A stretch of 64,000 nucleotides of DNA, taken from assembly GCF_018811945.1 (NCBI RefSeq), contig NZ_JACRVU010000007.1:86847-150846 (forward strand), read 5' to 3'. The DNA is from Gluconobacter sp. P1C6_b. GTDB taxonomy: Bacteria; Pseudomonadota; Alphaproteobacteria; Acetobacterales; Acetobacteraceae. The notes below the pieces were generated by a model. It saw nothing but the letters and a program-made list of their open reading frames with translations, did not search any database and had not been told where the DNA came from. Position numbers and translations under genes: made by a program. Positions 10,599 through 21,506 of this stretch are shown piece by piece (the stretch's first letter is position 1; the number at the start of each line of letters is the position of its first letter).

Positions 10599-11024
10599 AT
10601 GGCCACGCACAAGATCAGGTTCCGGGTTTATTACGAAGACACCGATGCGGGCGGTATCGTCTATCACGCGCGCTATCTGGGCTTTGCCGAGCGTGCGCGG
10701 AGCGAGGCGATGCGGGATGCGGATGCGTCCGTCACCGAGCTTCTGAATGATTTCGGACTGGTCTTTGTCGTGCGTCAGGCGGCGATCCGGTACCGCTCAC
10801 CGCTCCGACTCGATGACGAGATGGAAATCGAGACGGCGCTGGAGGCCATGACTCCGACGCGGCTGAAACTTTGTCAGACCGTCCGGAATTATTCCGGGGG
10901 TGGCGAAACGGCTACGGTTATCGATGTTGAGCTGGCCTGCCTGAATGCAGCGGACATGAAACCTGCCAAAATTCCGCCGCGGTGGCGTGATGCAGTAAGA
11001 AAACTGGAGGCAGGAGAGGTCTGA
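10599..11024 (+). CDS. ybgC: acyl-CoA thioesterase of the Tol-Pal cluster
   Basis: A 141-residue hot-dog-fold thioesterase. The family motif YYEDTDAGGIVYHARYLGF, with the catalytic Asp, lies near the N-terminus. E. coli YbgC hydrolyses acyl-CoA and is found with phospholipid-synthesis enzymes at the membrane; its tie to Tol-Pal is positional. The ATG at 10599 begins the recognisable protein; an upstream in-frame ATG at 10569 adds ten residues with no family match. It is the first gene of the tol block. Confidence 0.9.
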   Translation: MATHKIRFRVYYEDTDAGGIVYHARYLGFAERARSEAMRDADASVTELLNDFGLVFVVRQAAIRYRSPLRLDDEMEIETALEAMTPTRLKLCQTVRNYSGGGETATVIDVELACLNAADMKPAKIPPRWRDAVRKLEAGEV

Positions 11025-11101
11025 CCCACTTTCCTGTTTCGTCATGAAGTGCAATGGAGAGTCCTGACCCGCAAGGGACAGGATCTGTACAGGAGAGAAC
11101 A

Positions 11102-11845
11102 GTGGATCATGAGGTAAGTTCGAGTGCGCTTGGGGCGGTCGGTGCGGCCGGTCTTTCGCCTCTGGACCTGTTCCTGCACGCCTCCATCGTTGTAAAGCTG
11201 GTGATGCTGGGTCTGCTGCTGTGCAGCGCCGGCGTATGGGCGATCATTGCGGAAAAAATCATTCTCATCCGTCGCGTCAACCGTGAAGCGACCGAGTTCG
11301 AGGACCGTTTCTGGTCGGGCGGATCGCTCGACGATCTTTACGAATCCGATGGTGCGCGTCCGACGCATCCGATGGCGGCCGTGTTCGGCGCGGCCATGGG
11401 GGAATGGCGCCGTTCCGCACGGATTGGCGGAATCGACCTGTCGCGTGGTGGCGTGCGCGAGCGCGTGGACCGCGCGATCGACATCACCATCATGCGTGAA
11501 AACGACCGCCTGACGCGCCGTCTGATCTTCCTTGCGACGATTGGCCCGGTGGCACCGTTCGTCGGTCTGTTCGGAACGGTCTGGGGCATCATGCATTCTT
11601 TCGCGTCCATCGCGCAGATGCACAACACGAACCTTTCGGTTGTGGCGCCTGGTATTTCCGAAGCCCTGTTCGCCACGGCGATCGGCCTCGTGACGGCCAT
11701 TCCGGCCTATATTGCCTATAACGGTCTGAGCAATTCCTTCGAGAAGTTCGCGGATCGCATGGAAGCCTTCGGCACCGAGTTCGCGGCCATCCTGTCGCGT
11801 CAGTCCGAGGAACGTGCGGACGATACGACCGGCGGGAAGGCCTGA
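11102..11845 (+). CDS. tolQ: Tol-Pal system proton channel subunit TolQ
   Basis: TolQ forms the inner-membrane motor with TolR, using the proton motive force to drive TolA during cell constriction. A first membrane span ([19 protein letters not shown]) sits near the N-terminus. After a cytoplasmic loop come two closely spaced spans, one beginning [20 protein letters not shown] and one around [17 protein letters not shown], which is the MotA/TolQ/ExbB core. An ATG at 11054 opens a longer frame, but a GTG at 11102 has AGGAGA at a good distance and is preferred, giving 247 residues. ExbB is the alternative name, but the following tolR-tolA-tolB-pal settles it. Confidence 0.92.
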   Translation: MDHEVSSSALGAVGAAGLSPLDLFLHASIVVKLVMLGLLLCSAGVWAIIAEKIILIRRVNREATEFEDRFWSGGSLDDLYESDGARPTHPMAAVFGAAMGEWRRSARIGGIDLSRGGVRERVDRAIDITIMRENDRLTRRLIFLATIGPVAPFVGLFGTVWGIMHSFASIAQMHNTNLSVVAPGISEALFATAIGLVTAIPAYIAYNGLSNSFEKFADRMEAFGTEFAAILSRQSEERADDTTGGKA

Positions 11846-11848
11846 ACC

Positions 11849-12289
11849 ATGGGAATGTCTGCGGGAGGACGGGCTGGAGGTGGCGGACGCCGTAAGCGTC
11901 GGCCCGCGTCGGAAATCAACGTCACGCCACTGGTGGACGTCATGCTGGTGCTGCTCATCATCTTCATGGTGACGGCACCGATGCTGACCAGTGGTGTCAA
12001 TGTGGATCTGCCGAAGACGGATGCCAGCCCGGTCAATTCGGATTCCAAGCCGATCACTGTGTCCCTGCGGACGGATGGGTCGCTCTATCTGGGGGACCAG
12101 CAGGTGACGTCGGACCAGTTGATCGACCAGCTCAAGGCACAGTCGCAGAATGATCCGACCCACCGTATTTTCGTCCGTGCCGATGCGCATATCGACTACG
12201 GGCAGGTGATGCAGGTTATGGGTCAGATCACGTCGGGTGGCTTCACGCATGTTGCGCTTCTCGCGCAGCAGCCCCAGAGCGGCCAGTAA
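11849..12289 (+). CDS. tolR: Tol-Pal system protein TolR (ExbD family)
   Basis: A 146-residue inner-membrane protein with one N-terminal span and a periplasmic domain. The span starts at [20 protein letters not shown] and contains the Asp of [10 protein letters not shown] that takes part in proton translocation. The N-terminus is Gly/Arg-rich ([14 protein letters not shown]), as in many alphaproteobacterial TolR proteins. The periplasmic part (to residue 146) ends with the FTHVALLAQ segment typical of ExbD/TolR. It starts 3 bases after the tolQ stop. Confidence 0.94.
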   Translation: MGMSAGGRAGGGGRRKRRPASEINVTPLVDVMLVLLIIFMVTAPMLTSGVNVDLPKTDASPVNSDSKPITVSLRTDGSLYLGDQQVTSDQLIDQLKAQSQNDPTHRIFVRADAHIDYGQVMQVMGQITSGGFTHVALLAQQPQSGQ

Positions 12290-12301
12290 GAGGCCGCTGT
12301 C

Positions 12302-13297
12302 GTGGTGCGTCCACGCCGCTCTGATAACAGGCGCTTTCGTCATGCGCTTTACGGATCAGCCGCCATTCATCTGGGGCTGATCGCGTATCTGCTTGTGCAG
12401 ATTCCTCCCGAAAAACCGCCCGAGCCACCGGAGCCCCCCACGGTTCAGATGGAATTCGAGCAGGCAGGACCGCCGACCCACCCGGTCAAGGGCGATCATC
12501 CGGCACCTGCACCCGCTCCGGCGCCCGCACCGGTGAAGAACGAGGCACCTCCCGCCCCGACGCCGCCCCTGAAGGCGCCGACGGAAGAGCCGCCTCCGCC
12601 ACCACCACCGCCTCAGCCCGTGCCGCCTCCGCCGGAGACGCCGCCGCAGAAGCTGCCGGACATCAAGCTGCCGCCGAAGATGACGGATGAGTCGCCCGAG
12701 CCTGTGCCGGCCTCGCCGCCCAAGCCGTCACCGCCGTCGAAATCGACGATGGTCGCGCCGCCAAGCCCGCAGACGCAGAAGGCCGACAAGCTGCCGGATA
12801 TGCCGAAATTTTCGCATATGACGCAGCCGAATGCGGCGAAGAAAACCGAAGCGGACAGTCATTCGCTGCTGGCGACGCTGGATAATTTCCGGGCGGACCA
12901 GAAGCAGACTCACGCGCCGACCGCGAAGGCCAATCCGCCGCAGGGTGGTGCGCCGAACGGAGGCGGTGTGCCGAATGGTGACATCACGAAGTCGCTGTCC
13001 ATGGCGGATCAGAAGGCCATCGGTGGCTCCGTGCGCCGCTGCTACACCGAAGATACCGAAGCGCGGAACTATGCGAGCTTTGTCGCGCATATGGTCGTGA
13101 CCGTTGATGCGACCGGCGAGGCCCGGATTGTCAAATTTGCGCCTGAAACGGCTGCGAAGATGGCCGCAGATCCCTCTTACCGCGTTCTGGCGGAGCGGGC
13201 GCGGGATGCTGTGCTGAGCCCCACCTGTGCCCATCTGCCCATTCCCTCCAAGATGCTTGGTCAGACGCATGAGCTGCGTTTTGTCTTCAGGCCGTAA
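12302..13297 (+). CDS. tolA: TolA-like cell envelope protein with a proline-rich stalk
   Basis: This protein links the TolQR motor to Pal and TolB across the periplasm. It starts at GTG 12302. One N-terminal span (about residues 16-32, ending LVQIPPEKP) is followed by a very proline-rich region to about residue 160 (EEPPPPPPPPQPVPPPPETP), then a linker. A C-terminal globular domain with a TonB/TolA look (GSVRRCYTEDTEARNYASFVA ... HELRFVFRP) carries two Cys residues that could form a disulfide. The stalk differs from the Ala/Lys-rich helix of E. coli TolA and looks like TonB's polyproline rod. Its place between tolR and tolB argues for TolA. Confidence 0.82.
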   Translation: MVRPRRSDNRRFRHALYGSAAIHLGLIAYLLVQIPPEKPPEPPEPPTVQMEFEQAGPPTHPVKGDHPAPAPAPAPAPVKNEAPPAPTPPLKAPTEEPPPPPPPPQPVPPPPETPPQKLPDIKLPPKMTDESPEPVPASPPKPSPPSKSTMVAPPSPQTQKADKLPDMPKFSHMTQPNAAKKTEADSHSLLATLDNFRADQKQTHAPTAKANPPQGGAPNGGGVPNGDITKSLSMADQKAIGGSVRRCYTEDTEARNYASFVAHMVVTVDATGEARIVKFAPETAAKMAADPSYRVLAERARDAVLSPTCAHLPIPSKMLGQTHELRFVFRP

Positions 13298-13313
13298 TCC
13301 ACGAGGAAGTCTC

Positions 13314-14675
13314 ATGTCCTTCATTCCCGATACCGAAGCCGAGGCCCTGAGCGCGCTGTTCTCGCGCCGCTCCGTTCTGGGAGCGACCGCCGCGGGCGGT
13401 CTCCTGGCGACGCCTCTGGCGGCTTTTGCCCAGTCAGGGGCGGCCTCCGGCCCTGGCGAAGCGGAAATTACCGTCGATCAGGCCCGTCAGGAGCCGATCC
13501 CCATTGTCATCCCGAATTTTGGTGCGGGACTGGGTGAGCAGATTTCCGGCGTGATTACATCCGATCTGAACGGAACCGGCCTGTTCAAGGTCATGAGCGG
13601 CAGTGTGCCTCCCGGCTCCACGCCGGATTTCAGCGCGCTCAAGGCCCAGGGCGCCCGTGCGGCCGTGGCCGGTCAGGCCGTTGGTGCGGGGAGTGTGCGC
13701 GTCGAGATGCGTCTGTGGGACGTGCTCTCCGGGCAGCAGCTTCAGGGTACAGCCTATACGGCGTCCAACAGCAACTGGCGGCGGATCGCGCATATCATTG
13801 CTGACGTGATCTATGAGCGGATGCTGGGCGAGAAGGGCTATTTCGACACCCGCATCGCCTATATCGCCCGAACCGGCCCGCGCCATCACCAGATTACCCG
13901 TCTGGCTCTGATGGATCAGGATGGTGCGAACGAGCGCATGCTGACGGGGGGCGAGTGGCTGACGCTGACGCCGCGTTTCAACCCGGTGCGTGACCAGATC
14001 GCGTTCATGTCCTACGCCAACAACCGCCCGCGCGTATATCTGTTCGATCTGGCGTCTGGCCGTCAGCAGATTCTGGGCGAGTTCGCAGGCATTTCCTTTG
14101 CTCCGCGCTTCTCGCCGACGGGTGGATCGGTCGTGCTGTCCGCCACGCGCGGCGGCGGGTCTGACATCTTTGTTGTCGATCTGGCGTCCCGTGCGAAGCG
14201 ACAGATCACCAATTCCAATGGCGCGATCGACACCAGCCCGTGCTTCAGCCCGGATGGCAGCCAGATTGTGTTTAACTCGGATCGTGGTGGCAGCCCGCAG
14301 CTCTATATCATGAGTGCGTCCGGCGGAGCGGCGAAGCGGATTTCCTATGGTAGTGGCCAGTATGGTTCGCCGGTCTGGTCCCCGCGTGGAGACCTGATCG
14401 CCTTTACCCGGATTGGCAGCGGCGGGTTCTCGCTTGGTGTCATGAATCCGGACGGTACGGGCGAGCGTATCCTGACGCAGGGCTTCACGGTTGATGGGGC
14501 CACGTTCTGTCCCAATGGCCGTGTGCTGGCGTTCTGCCGCCAGAGCGCGTCCGGTGCGGGCGGTGCGGGCTTCGCGTCCGGTATTGGTACGATCGATATC
14601 ACGGGCTTCAACGAGCGTCCGATCCGGATCTCGACGGGTGCGTCCGACCCGGCCTGGTCTCCGCGGAACAGCTGA
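13314..14675 (+). CDS. tolB: Tol-Pal system periplasmic beta-propeller TolB
   Basis: TolB binds Pal in the periplasm and is released by TolA. The 453-residue protein has an N-terminal D1 domain (about 50-190, with FGAGLGEQISGVITSDLNGT) and a six-bladed WD40-like propeller with repeated FSPTGG, FSPDGSQIVF and WSPRGDLIAF blades. The ATG at 13314 has a GAGGAAG site; an upstream frame from 13227 overlaps tolA and is rejected. The signal is odd: about 20 residues precede SRRSVLGATAAGG and a hydrophobic stretch ending in AFA, which has the shape of a twin-arginine (Tat) signal, whereas E. coli TolB uses Sec. Confidence 0.93.
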   Translation: MSFIPDTEAEALSALFSRRSVLGATAAGGLLATPLAAFAQSGAASGPGEAEITVDQARQEPIPIVIPNFGAGLGEQISGVITSDLNGTGLFKVMSGSVPPGSTPDFSALKAQGARAAVAGQAVGAGSVRVEMRLWDVLSGQQLQGTAYTASNSNWRRIAHIIADVIYERMLGEKGYFDTRIAYIARTGPRHHQITRLALMDQDGANERMLTGGEWLTLTPRFNPVRDQIAFMSYANNRPRVYLFDLASGRQQILGEFAGISFAPRFSPTGGSVVLSATRGGGSDIFVVDLASRAKRQITNSNGAIDTSPCFSPDGSQIVFNSDRGGSPQLYIMSASGGAAKRISYGSGQYGSPVWSPRGDLIAFTRIGSGGFSLGVMNPDGTGERILTQGFTVDGATFCPNGRVLAFCRQSASGAGGAGFASGIGTIDITGFNERPIRISTGASDPAWSPRNS

Positions 14676-14683
14676 GGTCAGGC

Positions 14684-14714
14684 TCCGCGCTTTCGGTTGG
14701 AAAGCGCGGATTTT
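14684..14714 (+). terminator. hairpin terminator after tolB
   Basis: A perfect 11-bp stem (TCCGCGCTTTC, 14684-14694, with its complement at 14700-14710) with a 5-base loop is followed by TTTT. It begins 8 bases after the tolB stop and would end the ruvCAB-ybgC-tolQRAB transcript. Confidence 0.75.
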
Positions 14715-14874
14715 CAGGGGTGAAAAACCCCGTTTTCCAGAGTCCCATTGCTGCGTTGATTCGGTCTGTGGCCGTCAGGGCCATGTAGACCGGCTCTCGA
14801 TGCTACGCCTGCAACGCTGAGCTGCTACGCGGGCAGCGCATGTATTCAAACTGCAAAACTGCAATGGTGAGACG

Positions 14875-14898
14875 AATATGGCGGAATTCTGCCATATT
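14875..14898. promoter_or_regulatory. 24-bp near-perfect palindrome upstream of pal
   Basis: Half-sites AATATGGC (14875-14882) and GCCATATT (14891-14898) flank a GAATTC core, with one mismatched pair inside. It is AT-rich in a GC-rich setting and lies about 110 bases upstream of the weak pal promoter. This has the form of a dimeric regulator site. The regulator is unknown. Confidence 0.35.
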
Positions 14899-15162
14899 TG
14901 TCATAGCTTGTGTGACATTTCTGCCGAGTTTTGTGGTTCCGAAACTGAATCGAACTTTCCGGCCTCAACCCGCGTTAAGACGACACTTGACCCATGATTT
15001 GAGTCATGAGTATGGGCGCTTATGGCCACTGGTTTTCAGGCGCGGCAGACAGGGATCGAAACCGATTCCTGCTTGTTCCGGTCTGGAAAGAAGTGGTCCG
15101 GGATAACGCGGCATTTTCCGCATTCGGTTCCAGATGTGGGGCCGTTCTCAGGATTGAGACAC

Positions 15163-15642
15163 ATGAAGTTCAAGGTATTTGGCGCGCTTGGTCTGGCGCT
15201 TGTTCTCGCAGCCTGTTCCAACGGCAACACCAACAAGGGTGACAGCACCGGCGCTGGCGCCGTCGCTCAGGAAGCCGGCCCGACGCCCGGTAGCGAAGCC
15301 GATCTGGTCGCCAATGTCGGCGATCGCGTCTTCTATGAGCTGAACCAGTCCCAGCTTTCTGAAGAAGCCCGCGCAACGCTGGACAAGCAGGTTGCCTGGC
15401 TCGCCAAGTACCCGCAGGTCAGCATCCAGGTTGCTGGCAACTGCGATGACCGCGGCACGGAAGAGTACAACATTGCTCTCGGCCAGCGTCGTGCAAATGC
15501 AGCCCGTGACTATCTGGTCGCCAAGGGCGTGAGCGCTTCGCGCATCACCACGATCTCCTACGGCAAGGACCGTCCGACCGCCGATGGCGATGACGAGCAG
15601 TCCTGGGCCCAGAACCGTAACGCCATCACGTCTGTTCGCTGA
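15163..15642 (+). CDS. pal: peptidoglycan-associated lipoprotein Pal
   Basis: Pal is an outer-membrane lipoprotein that binds peptidoglycan and TolB. The 159-residue precursor starts MKFKVFGALGLALVLAACSN, with the lipobox LAAC giving lipidated Cys18. The OmpA-like domain begins near residue 60 and carries the diaminopimelate-binding signature in DDRGTEEYNIALGQRRANAA. A longer frame from 15022 is rejected because the lipobox fixes the start. A strong terminator follows, so pal appears to be its own unit. Confidence 0.95.
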   Translation: MKFKVFGALGLALVLAACSNGNTNKGDSTGAGAVAQEAGPTPGSEADLVANVGDRVFYELNQSQLSEEARATLDKQVAWLAKYPQVSIQVAGNCDDRGTEEYNIALGQRRANAARDYLVAKGVSASRITTISYGKDRPTADGDDEQSWAQNRNAITSVR

Positions 15643-15678
15643 ACCGACGTTTCAGGCCTGACGGACTGGGATGATGAG

Positions 15679-15713
15679 CGGCCGGGGGATTATCCCCCGG
15701 CCGTTTCTGTTTT
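15679..15713 (+). terminator. hairpin terminator after pal
   Basis: A perfect 11-bp stem (CGGCCGGGGGA, 15679-15689, complement 15693-15703) with a TTA loop is followed by TTTCTGTTTT. It is a strong rho-independent terminator between pal and cpoB. Confidence 0.85.
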
Positions 15714-15785
15714 ATGACTGGGCCATGTCGCACGCGAGACCTGCCTGCGTGCCCGTGACCGTGAGTTTGTCTCAGGAGATCCGTT

Positions 15786-16652
15786 ATGGTGCTGTCCCGT
15801 TCCCTGCGTGCCGTCTTTCTGGGCACGGCTCTTTCCGTCCTGTTGCCCGTCGTCCCGGCGCTGGCTCAGGATGCCCCTGACAGCGGGGAAATTTCTTCAC
15901 GCGAAGCCATTGCCCTGCAGGACCAGATCGCATCTCTGCGGCAGCAGCTCTCTCAGGTTCAGAACGGTGGGGGTCTCGCTGCGCCAAGCACGACGGCGGC
16001 TCCGCAGGTTTCGGCCGCAGACGGCAATCTGACGGCGCAGCTTCTTGAGCGTGTTTCGGCTCTGGAAGAACAGAACCGCCAGATGCGGGGCGAGCTGGAT
16101 CAGCTCAGCAATTCCGTCCGGGACAATCAGGCCAGCGTGTCCAAACAGATTTCGGACATGCAGTTCTCGTCCCAGAATGGCGGTGGATCATCGGGCCCGG
16201 TTCCTGCCAAGGCCGCCACTGAGGAAAAGGCATCTGCCCCTGCTGCAGAGGACGCCGAGCAGCCGAAGACGGCTCTGGATGCCCTGAAGGCCGGAAACGC
16301 CTCCCTGCATTCGGGCAATTACACGGATGCGGAAAGCAATGCCCGTTTCGCCATCAAGACGGCGCATAGTGTGCCCGGCAAGATGGATGCACAGTTCCTG
16401 CTGGCCCAGTCTCTGGCCGGGCAGAAGCAGTACCGTCAGTCCGCCGTTGCCTATTACGACGCCTATACCAAGGCGCCCAAGTCCCTGAAGGCTCAGGACT
16501 CCCTGCTTGGTGTGGCGGCTTCGATGCTGGCGCTCGGGGACAAGGGATCGGCCTGTCAGGCGCTGGATAAGCTCAAAGCCGAGTTCCCTGCACCCGCGCC
16601 GCGTGTGAAGACGGCCGAGACGACGTTCCGGAGCCGCGCCGCCTGTCACTGA
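15786..16652 (+). CDS. cpoB: Tol-Pal system protein CpoB (YbgF)
   Basis: CpoB is a periplasmic protein that links Tol-Pal with peptidoglycan synthesis during division. The 288-residue precursor has a Sec signal peptide ([20 protein letters not shown], cleavage after ALAQ or nearby). A coiled-coil trimerisation segment covers about residues 38-125 ([36 protein letters not shown]). An Ala/Pro/Lys linker follows, then C-terminal tetratricopeptide repeats from about 160 ([38 protein letters not shown]). Cys274-type residues near the end (GSACQAL and SRAACH) may pair. It is separated from pal by a terminator, so it may have its own promoter, perhaps shared with tilS. Confidence 0.9.
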   Translation: MVLSRSLRAVFLGTALSVLLPVVPALAQDAPDSGEISSREAIALQDQIASLRQQLSQVQNGGGLAAPSTTAAPQVSAADGNLTAQLLERVSALEEQNRQMRGELDQLSNSVRDNQASVSKQISDMQFSSQNGGGSSGPVPAKAATEEKASAPAAEDAEQPKTALDALKAGNASLHSGNYTDAESNARFAIKTAHSVPGKMDAQFLLAQSLAGQKQYRQSAVAYYDAYTKAPKSLKAQDSLLGVAASMLALGDKGSACQALDKLKAEFPAPAPRVKTAETTFRSRAACH

Positions 16653-16675
16653 GCGATGTCTTTCTGAGTTCGGGG

Positions 16676-17908
16676 ATGGAGCCTCCGGTTGGGGAGCAGG
16701 AATTTGCCGACCGGATGGCCAGGCTTGGTCCGTGGCCACCCGATGTTGACGACGCACCGGTCGGGCTGGCTGTCTCGGGGGGCGCCGATTCCATGGCGCT
16801 CGCGTTTCTGGCCCGGCGCTGGCGGCGGAATGTTGTGGCGTTCGTCGTGGATCATGCCTTGCGCCCTGAGTCTGCTGCCGAAGCGCAGCTGACGGTTCGC
16901 CGTCTTGCCGGGATGAACGTGAAGGCCCGGCTTCTGACGCTTGCACCGTTTCCGAAAGGCCGGATGCAGGAGCGCGCACGTCAGGCCCGGTTCGAGGCTC
17001 TTGAGGCGGCCTGTGTTGCGGAAGGCTGTCTGGATCTTCTGGTTGCGCATCATGCAGGCGATCAGGACGAGACGGTGTGGATGCGGCATCTGCGGGCGAG
17101 CGGCCCGCTGGGGCTGAGCGGCATCCAGCCTGTTTCCGTTCGCGGGCGTATCCGGCTGGTTCGGCCGCTTCTTGCATTCTCCACAGCGCGTCTGCGCCTG
17201 ACTTTGCAAGCGGAAAATCTGCTCTGGATTGAGGATCCGTCGAACGCCAACCGGCGTTTCGAGCGGGTTCGTCTGCGGCAGGATCTGACGTTGGAGCAGA
17301 GACAGGAAGCCCGCGTTCTGCAGCAGATAGCCCTGCAGGAGCGTCAGCGCCTTGAGGCGGTACTGGGGGGACAGCTTGGTCGCCACGCCGTTTGGTATCC
17401 TCAGGGCTGGGCTTTCCTCGGGCGGGAAGGGATAAACGAGGAGACCCTGGCAGTTCTGATCCGGCTGGTTTCGGGAAGTGCCTATCGTCCGGCGCGTGAG
17501 GCTGTGCAGACCCTGATGAAACAGGGCTATGGAACGCTGTCAGGGGTTCAGGTCCAGCCGGCGGGGCGGTTTGGGGACGGGATCATTCTGATGCGGGAGG
17601 AAAGGGCGCTTGGTCCGTTCGTGCCCGCGAAGGCTGGAGCGGTCTGGGATGGACGCTGGCGCCTTCTGACTCCCGATGTTCCACAGGGAAGCCTGATCGG
17701 GCCTCTGGGGGATGCAGTTCATACGATGGATCTGCGCAGGCTGGGCGTGCCCTATGCGGCTGCCCGATGCCTGCCGGGGATCTGGCATGAGGGGCAATTG
17801 GTTTTGTGGCCGCGTCTGGGAACTGCTTTCGGCGAAATGGCCGCTGAAGTTGACTTTTCCTGGTCGGTTGGCGTGCCTGCGACCGGGGAAAATCATTTCC
17901 GGACGTAA
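16676..17908 (+). CDS. tilS: tRNA(Ile)-lysidine synthase
   Basis: TilS converts cytidine-34 of the minor tRNA-Ile to lysidine, changing its codon from AUG to AUA. The 410-residue protein has the PP-loop motif SGGADSMAL at residues 34-42. Other family features are DHALRPES near 62, the HHAGDQDET region near 125, and [11 protein letters not shown]. The C-terminal part is diverged, which is usual in this family. It lies 23 bases after cpoB. tilS followed by ftsH is a recurring bacterial pair. Confidence 0.9.
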   Translation: MEPPVGEQEFADRMARLGPWPPDVDDAPVGLAVSGGADSMALAFLARRWRRNVVAFVVDHALRPESAAEAQLTVRRLAGMNVKARLLTLAPFPKGRMQERARQARFEALEAACVAEGCLDLLVAHHAGDQDETVWMRHLRASGPLGLSGIQPVSVRGRIRLVRPLLAFSTARLRLTLQAENLLWIEDPSNANRRFERVRLRQDLTLEQRQEARVLQQIALQERQRLEAVLGGQLGRHAVWYPQGWAFLGREGINEETLAVLIRLVSGSAYRPAREAVQTLMKQGYGTLSGVQVQPAGRFGDGIILMREERALGPFVPAKAGAVWDGRWRLLTPDVPQGSLIGPLGDAVHTMDLRRLGVPYAAARCLPGIWHEGQLVLWPRLGTAFGEMAAEVDFSWSVGVPATGENHFRT

Positions 17909-17919
17909 AAAGAGCTTCA

Positions 17920-17940
17920 AAAACGCAAGAAATGCGTTTT
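17920..17940 (+). terminator. possible hairpin terminator after tilS
   Basis: AAAACGCA (17920-17927), a 5-base loop and TGCGTTTT (17933-17940) form an 8-bp stem 12 bases after the tilS stop. The U-rich arm is inside the stem and the following bases are not U-rich, so termination may be partial. Confidence 0.45.
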
Positions 17941-18079
17941 CCTGCCCCCGATGGGGTAGGATCGTGGACGCGGAGGCTTATGTTATGAAGTCAACGCAGA
18001 ATGTGACCGGTCGGCCAGTTGTGACGGGGGTTCCCGGACCGCATCTGACGGAACAGTCTGAAGGACGACAGAGAGCGAG

Positions 18080-19984
<1,905 letters not shown>

Positions 19985-20007
19985 TCAGGCAGCCAATCGC
20001 ACCAACG

Positions 20008-20046
20008 GGCGCGTCATCGGGAGCTTTCCCGATGCCGCGCCTTTTT
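20008..20046 (+). terminator. hairpin terminator between ftsH and glmM
   Basis: GGCGCG and CATCGGGA pair with TCCCGATG and CGCGCC across one mismatch, with a 4-base loop, and TTTTT follows at 20042-20046. It implies that glmM has its own promoter or is read through. Confidence 0.6.
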
Positions 20047-20077
20047 CATTTCTGGCAGACAGGCAGGATTCTTCATT

Positions 20078-21436
20078 ATGGCCACCAAAAGGTCTCTGTT
20101 CGGTACTGATGGCATCCGGGGAACGGCCAATACCGCGCCCATGACGGTCGAGATCGCACAGAGGCTGGGGCAGGCGGCCGGTCTGTATTTCATGCGCAGT
20201 CAGAACCGCCGGCACAGCGTCGTGCTCGGCAAGGATACGCGCCTTTCGGGCTATATGCTGGAATGTGCCCTGGTTGCGGGTTTTCTGTCGGCCGGGATGG
20301 ACGTCATTCTGGTCGGACCGCTGCCCACGCCTGCCATTGCCATGCTGACGCGCTCCCTCCGGGCCGATCTGGGTGTGATGGTCTCGGCATCGCATAACCC
20401 CTTTACCGACAACGGCATCAAACTGTTCGGACCGGACGGTTTCAAGCTTTCTGACGAGGTGGAAGGCGAGATCGAGGATCTGATGTCGCAGGATCTGTCC
20501 GCGCGGTTGGCGTCACCGGCGCAGATTGGTCGGGCGTCACGTCTGACGGATGCGGCCGGGCGCTATATCGAGAATGCGAAGGCCTCTTTTCCGCGTGGCC
20601 TGCGTCTGGACGGCCTGAAGATTGTCATCGACTGCGCCAATGGCTCGGCCTATCGCGTGGCGCCTACGGCGTTGTGGGAGCTTGGTGCGGAAGTCATCAA
20701 GATCGGCTGCTCGCCTGATGGGCTGAACATCAATGACGGCGTTGGATCAACGCATCCTGAAACGCTGTGCGCTGCCGTCAGGGAGCATGGGGCGGATTTC
20801 GGTATTGCGCTGGATGGTGATGCGGACCGTGTCCTGATTGCGGATGAGAACGGTAATCTTGTGGATGGGGACCAGATTATCGGCCTGATCGCAGCCTTCT
20901 GGAAGCAGCATGACCGGTTGCGGGGAAATACGGTGGTGACGACCGTCATGTCCAATATGGGGCTGGAAAAGGCGCTGGCAGAGAATGGTCTCGAACTTCA
21001 GCGTACGGCGGTTGGTGATCGTTATGTTGTCGAGCGGATGCGGGAAATCGGGGCCAATCTGGGCGGCGAGCAGTCCGGTCACATGGTCCTGTCGGACTAT
21101 GCTACCACCGGCGATGGTCTGATTGCTGCGCTGCAGGTTCTTGCTGTGTCGGTCGAGACCAAGCGGCCGGCCAGCGAGATCTGTCGCTTCTTCACGCCCT
21201 ATCCGCAGCTTCTGAAAAATGTCCGTTATTCAGGGACCAGCCCGATGAGCAGCCCTGATCTCGCAGCGGCAAAGGCCTGGGCAGATGAGCGGTTGGCCGG
21301 AAGTGGCCGTCTTGTCCTGCGGGCAAGCGGGACTGAACCGCTGATCCGTGTCATGGTCGAGGCGCAGGATGAGGCGCTGGTGCATGAGGTTGTGGACCAT
21401 GTCTGTGATGTCATCCGCGCGATTGCGCACGCCTGA
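20078..21436 (+). CDS. glmM: phosphoglucosamine mutase
   Basis: GlmM interconverts glucosamine-6-phosphate and glucosamine-1-phosphate on the way to UDP-GlcNAc. The 452-residue protein starts [18 protein letters not shown], the family signature. The active-site phosphoserine is S105 in [15 protein letters not shown] (103-117). The Mg-binding loop DGDADR and the phosphate-binding [12 protein letters not shown] near the C-terminus are both present. In many bacteria folP sits between ftsH and glmM; here it does not. Confidence 0.95.
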   Translation: MATKRSLFGTDGIRGTANTAPMTVEIAQRLGQAAGLYFMRSQNRRHSVVLGKDTRLSGYMLECALVAGFLSAGMDVILVGPLPTPAIAMLTRSLRADLGVMVSASHNPFTDNGIKLFGPDGFKLSDEVEGEIEDLMSQDLSARLASPAQIGRASRLTDAAGRYIENAKASFPRGLRLDGLKIVIDCANGSAYRVAPTALWELGAEVIKIGCSPDGLNINDGVGSTHPETLCAAVREHGADFGIALDGDADRVLIADENGNLVDGDQIIGLIAAFWKQHDRLRGNTVVTTVMSNMGLEKALAENGLELQRTAVGDRYVVERMREIGANLGGEQSGHMVLSDYATTGDGLIAALQVLAVSVETKRPASEICRFFTPYPQLLKNVRYSGTSPMSSPDLAAAKAWADERLAGSGRLVLRASGTEPLIRVMVEAQDEALVHEVVDHVCDVIRAIAHA

Positions 21437-21466
21437 TTCTGGCAGATTGACTGTAAAAAGTGGGAA

Positions 21467-21484
21467 CCTGCCGTGAGCGGCAGG
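21467..21484. terminator. hairpin between convergent glmM and ctrA
   Basis: CCTGCCG-TGAG-CGGCAGG forms a 7-bp stem in the 70-base convergent gap. No T-tract follows on the plus strand; on the minus strand CACTTTTT follows after several bases, so it may serve ctrA better. The call is weak. Confidence 0.35.
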
Positions 21485-21506
21485 GGCGCCTGATCTCGAG
21501 GGGCGG

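Larger units (their letters stand above)
14676..15162. other. 487-bp gene-free region between tolB and pal
   Basis: No coding frame here is convincing. It contains the tolB terminator (14684-14714) and a second small GGGG/CCCC hairpin followed by TTTT (14717-14735). A near-perfect 24-bp palindrome lies at 14875-14898. A weak promoter-like pair, TTGACC (14987-14992) and TATGGG (15011-15016, spacer 18), precedes pal and would give it a leader of about 140 bases. A CATGA-6nt-TCATG inverted repeat overlaps this pair at 14993-15008. pal is therefore probably transcribed separately from tolQRAB. Confidence 0.5.

Noticed and set aside
9071..10612. 513-residue minus-strand open frame across ruvA and ruvB
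   Set aside because: Antisense shadow of two certain genes.
12581..12660. Proline-codon-rich low-complexity DNA in tolA as a DNA repeat array
   Set aside because: It is coding low complexity, not a repeat element; no CRISPR-type spacing is present anywhere in the window.
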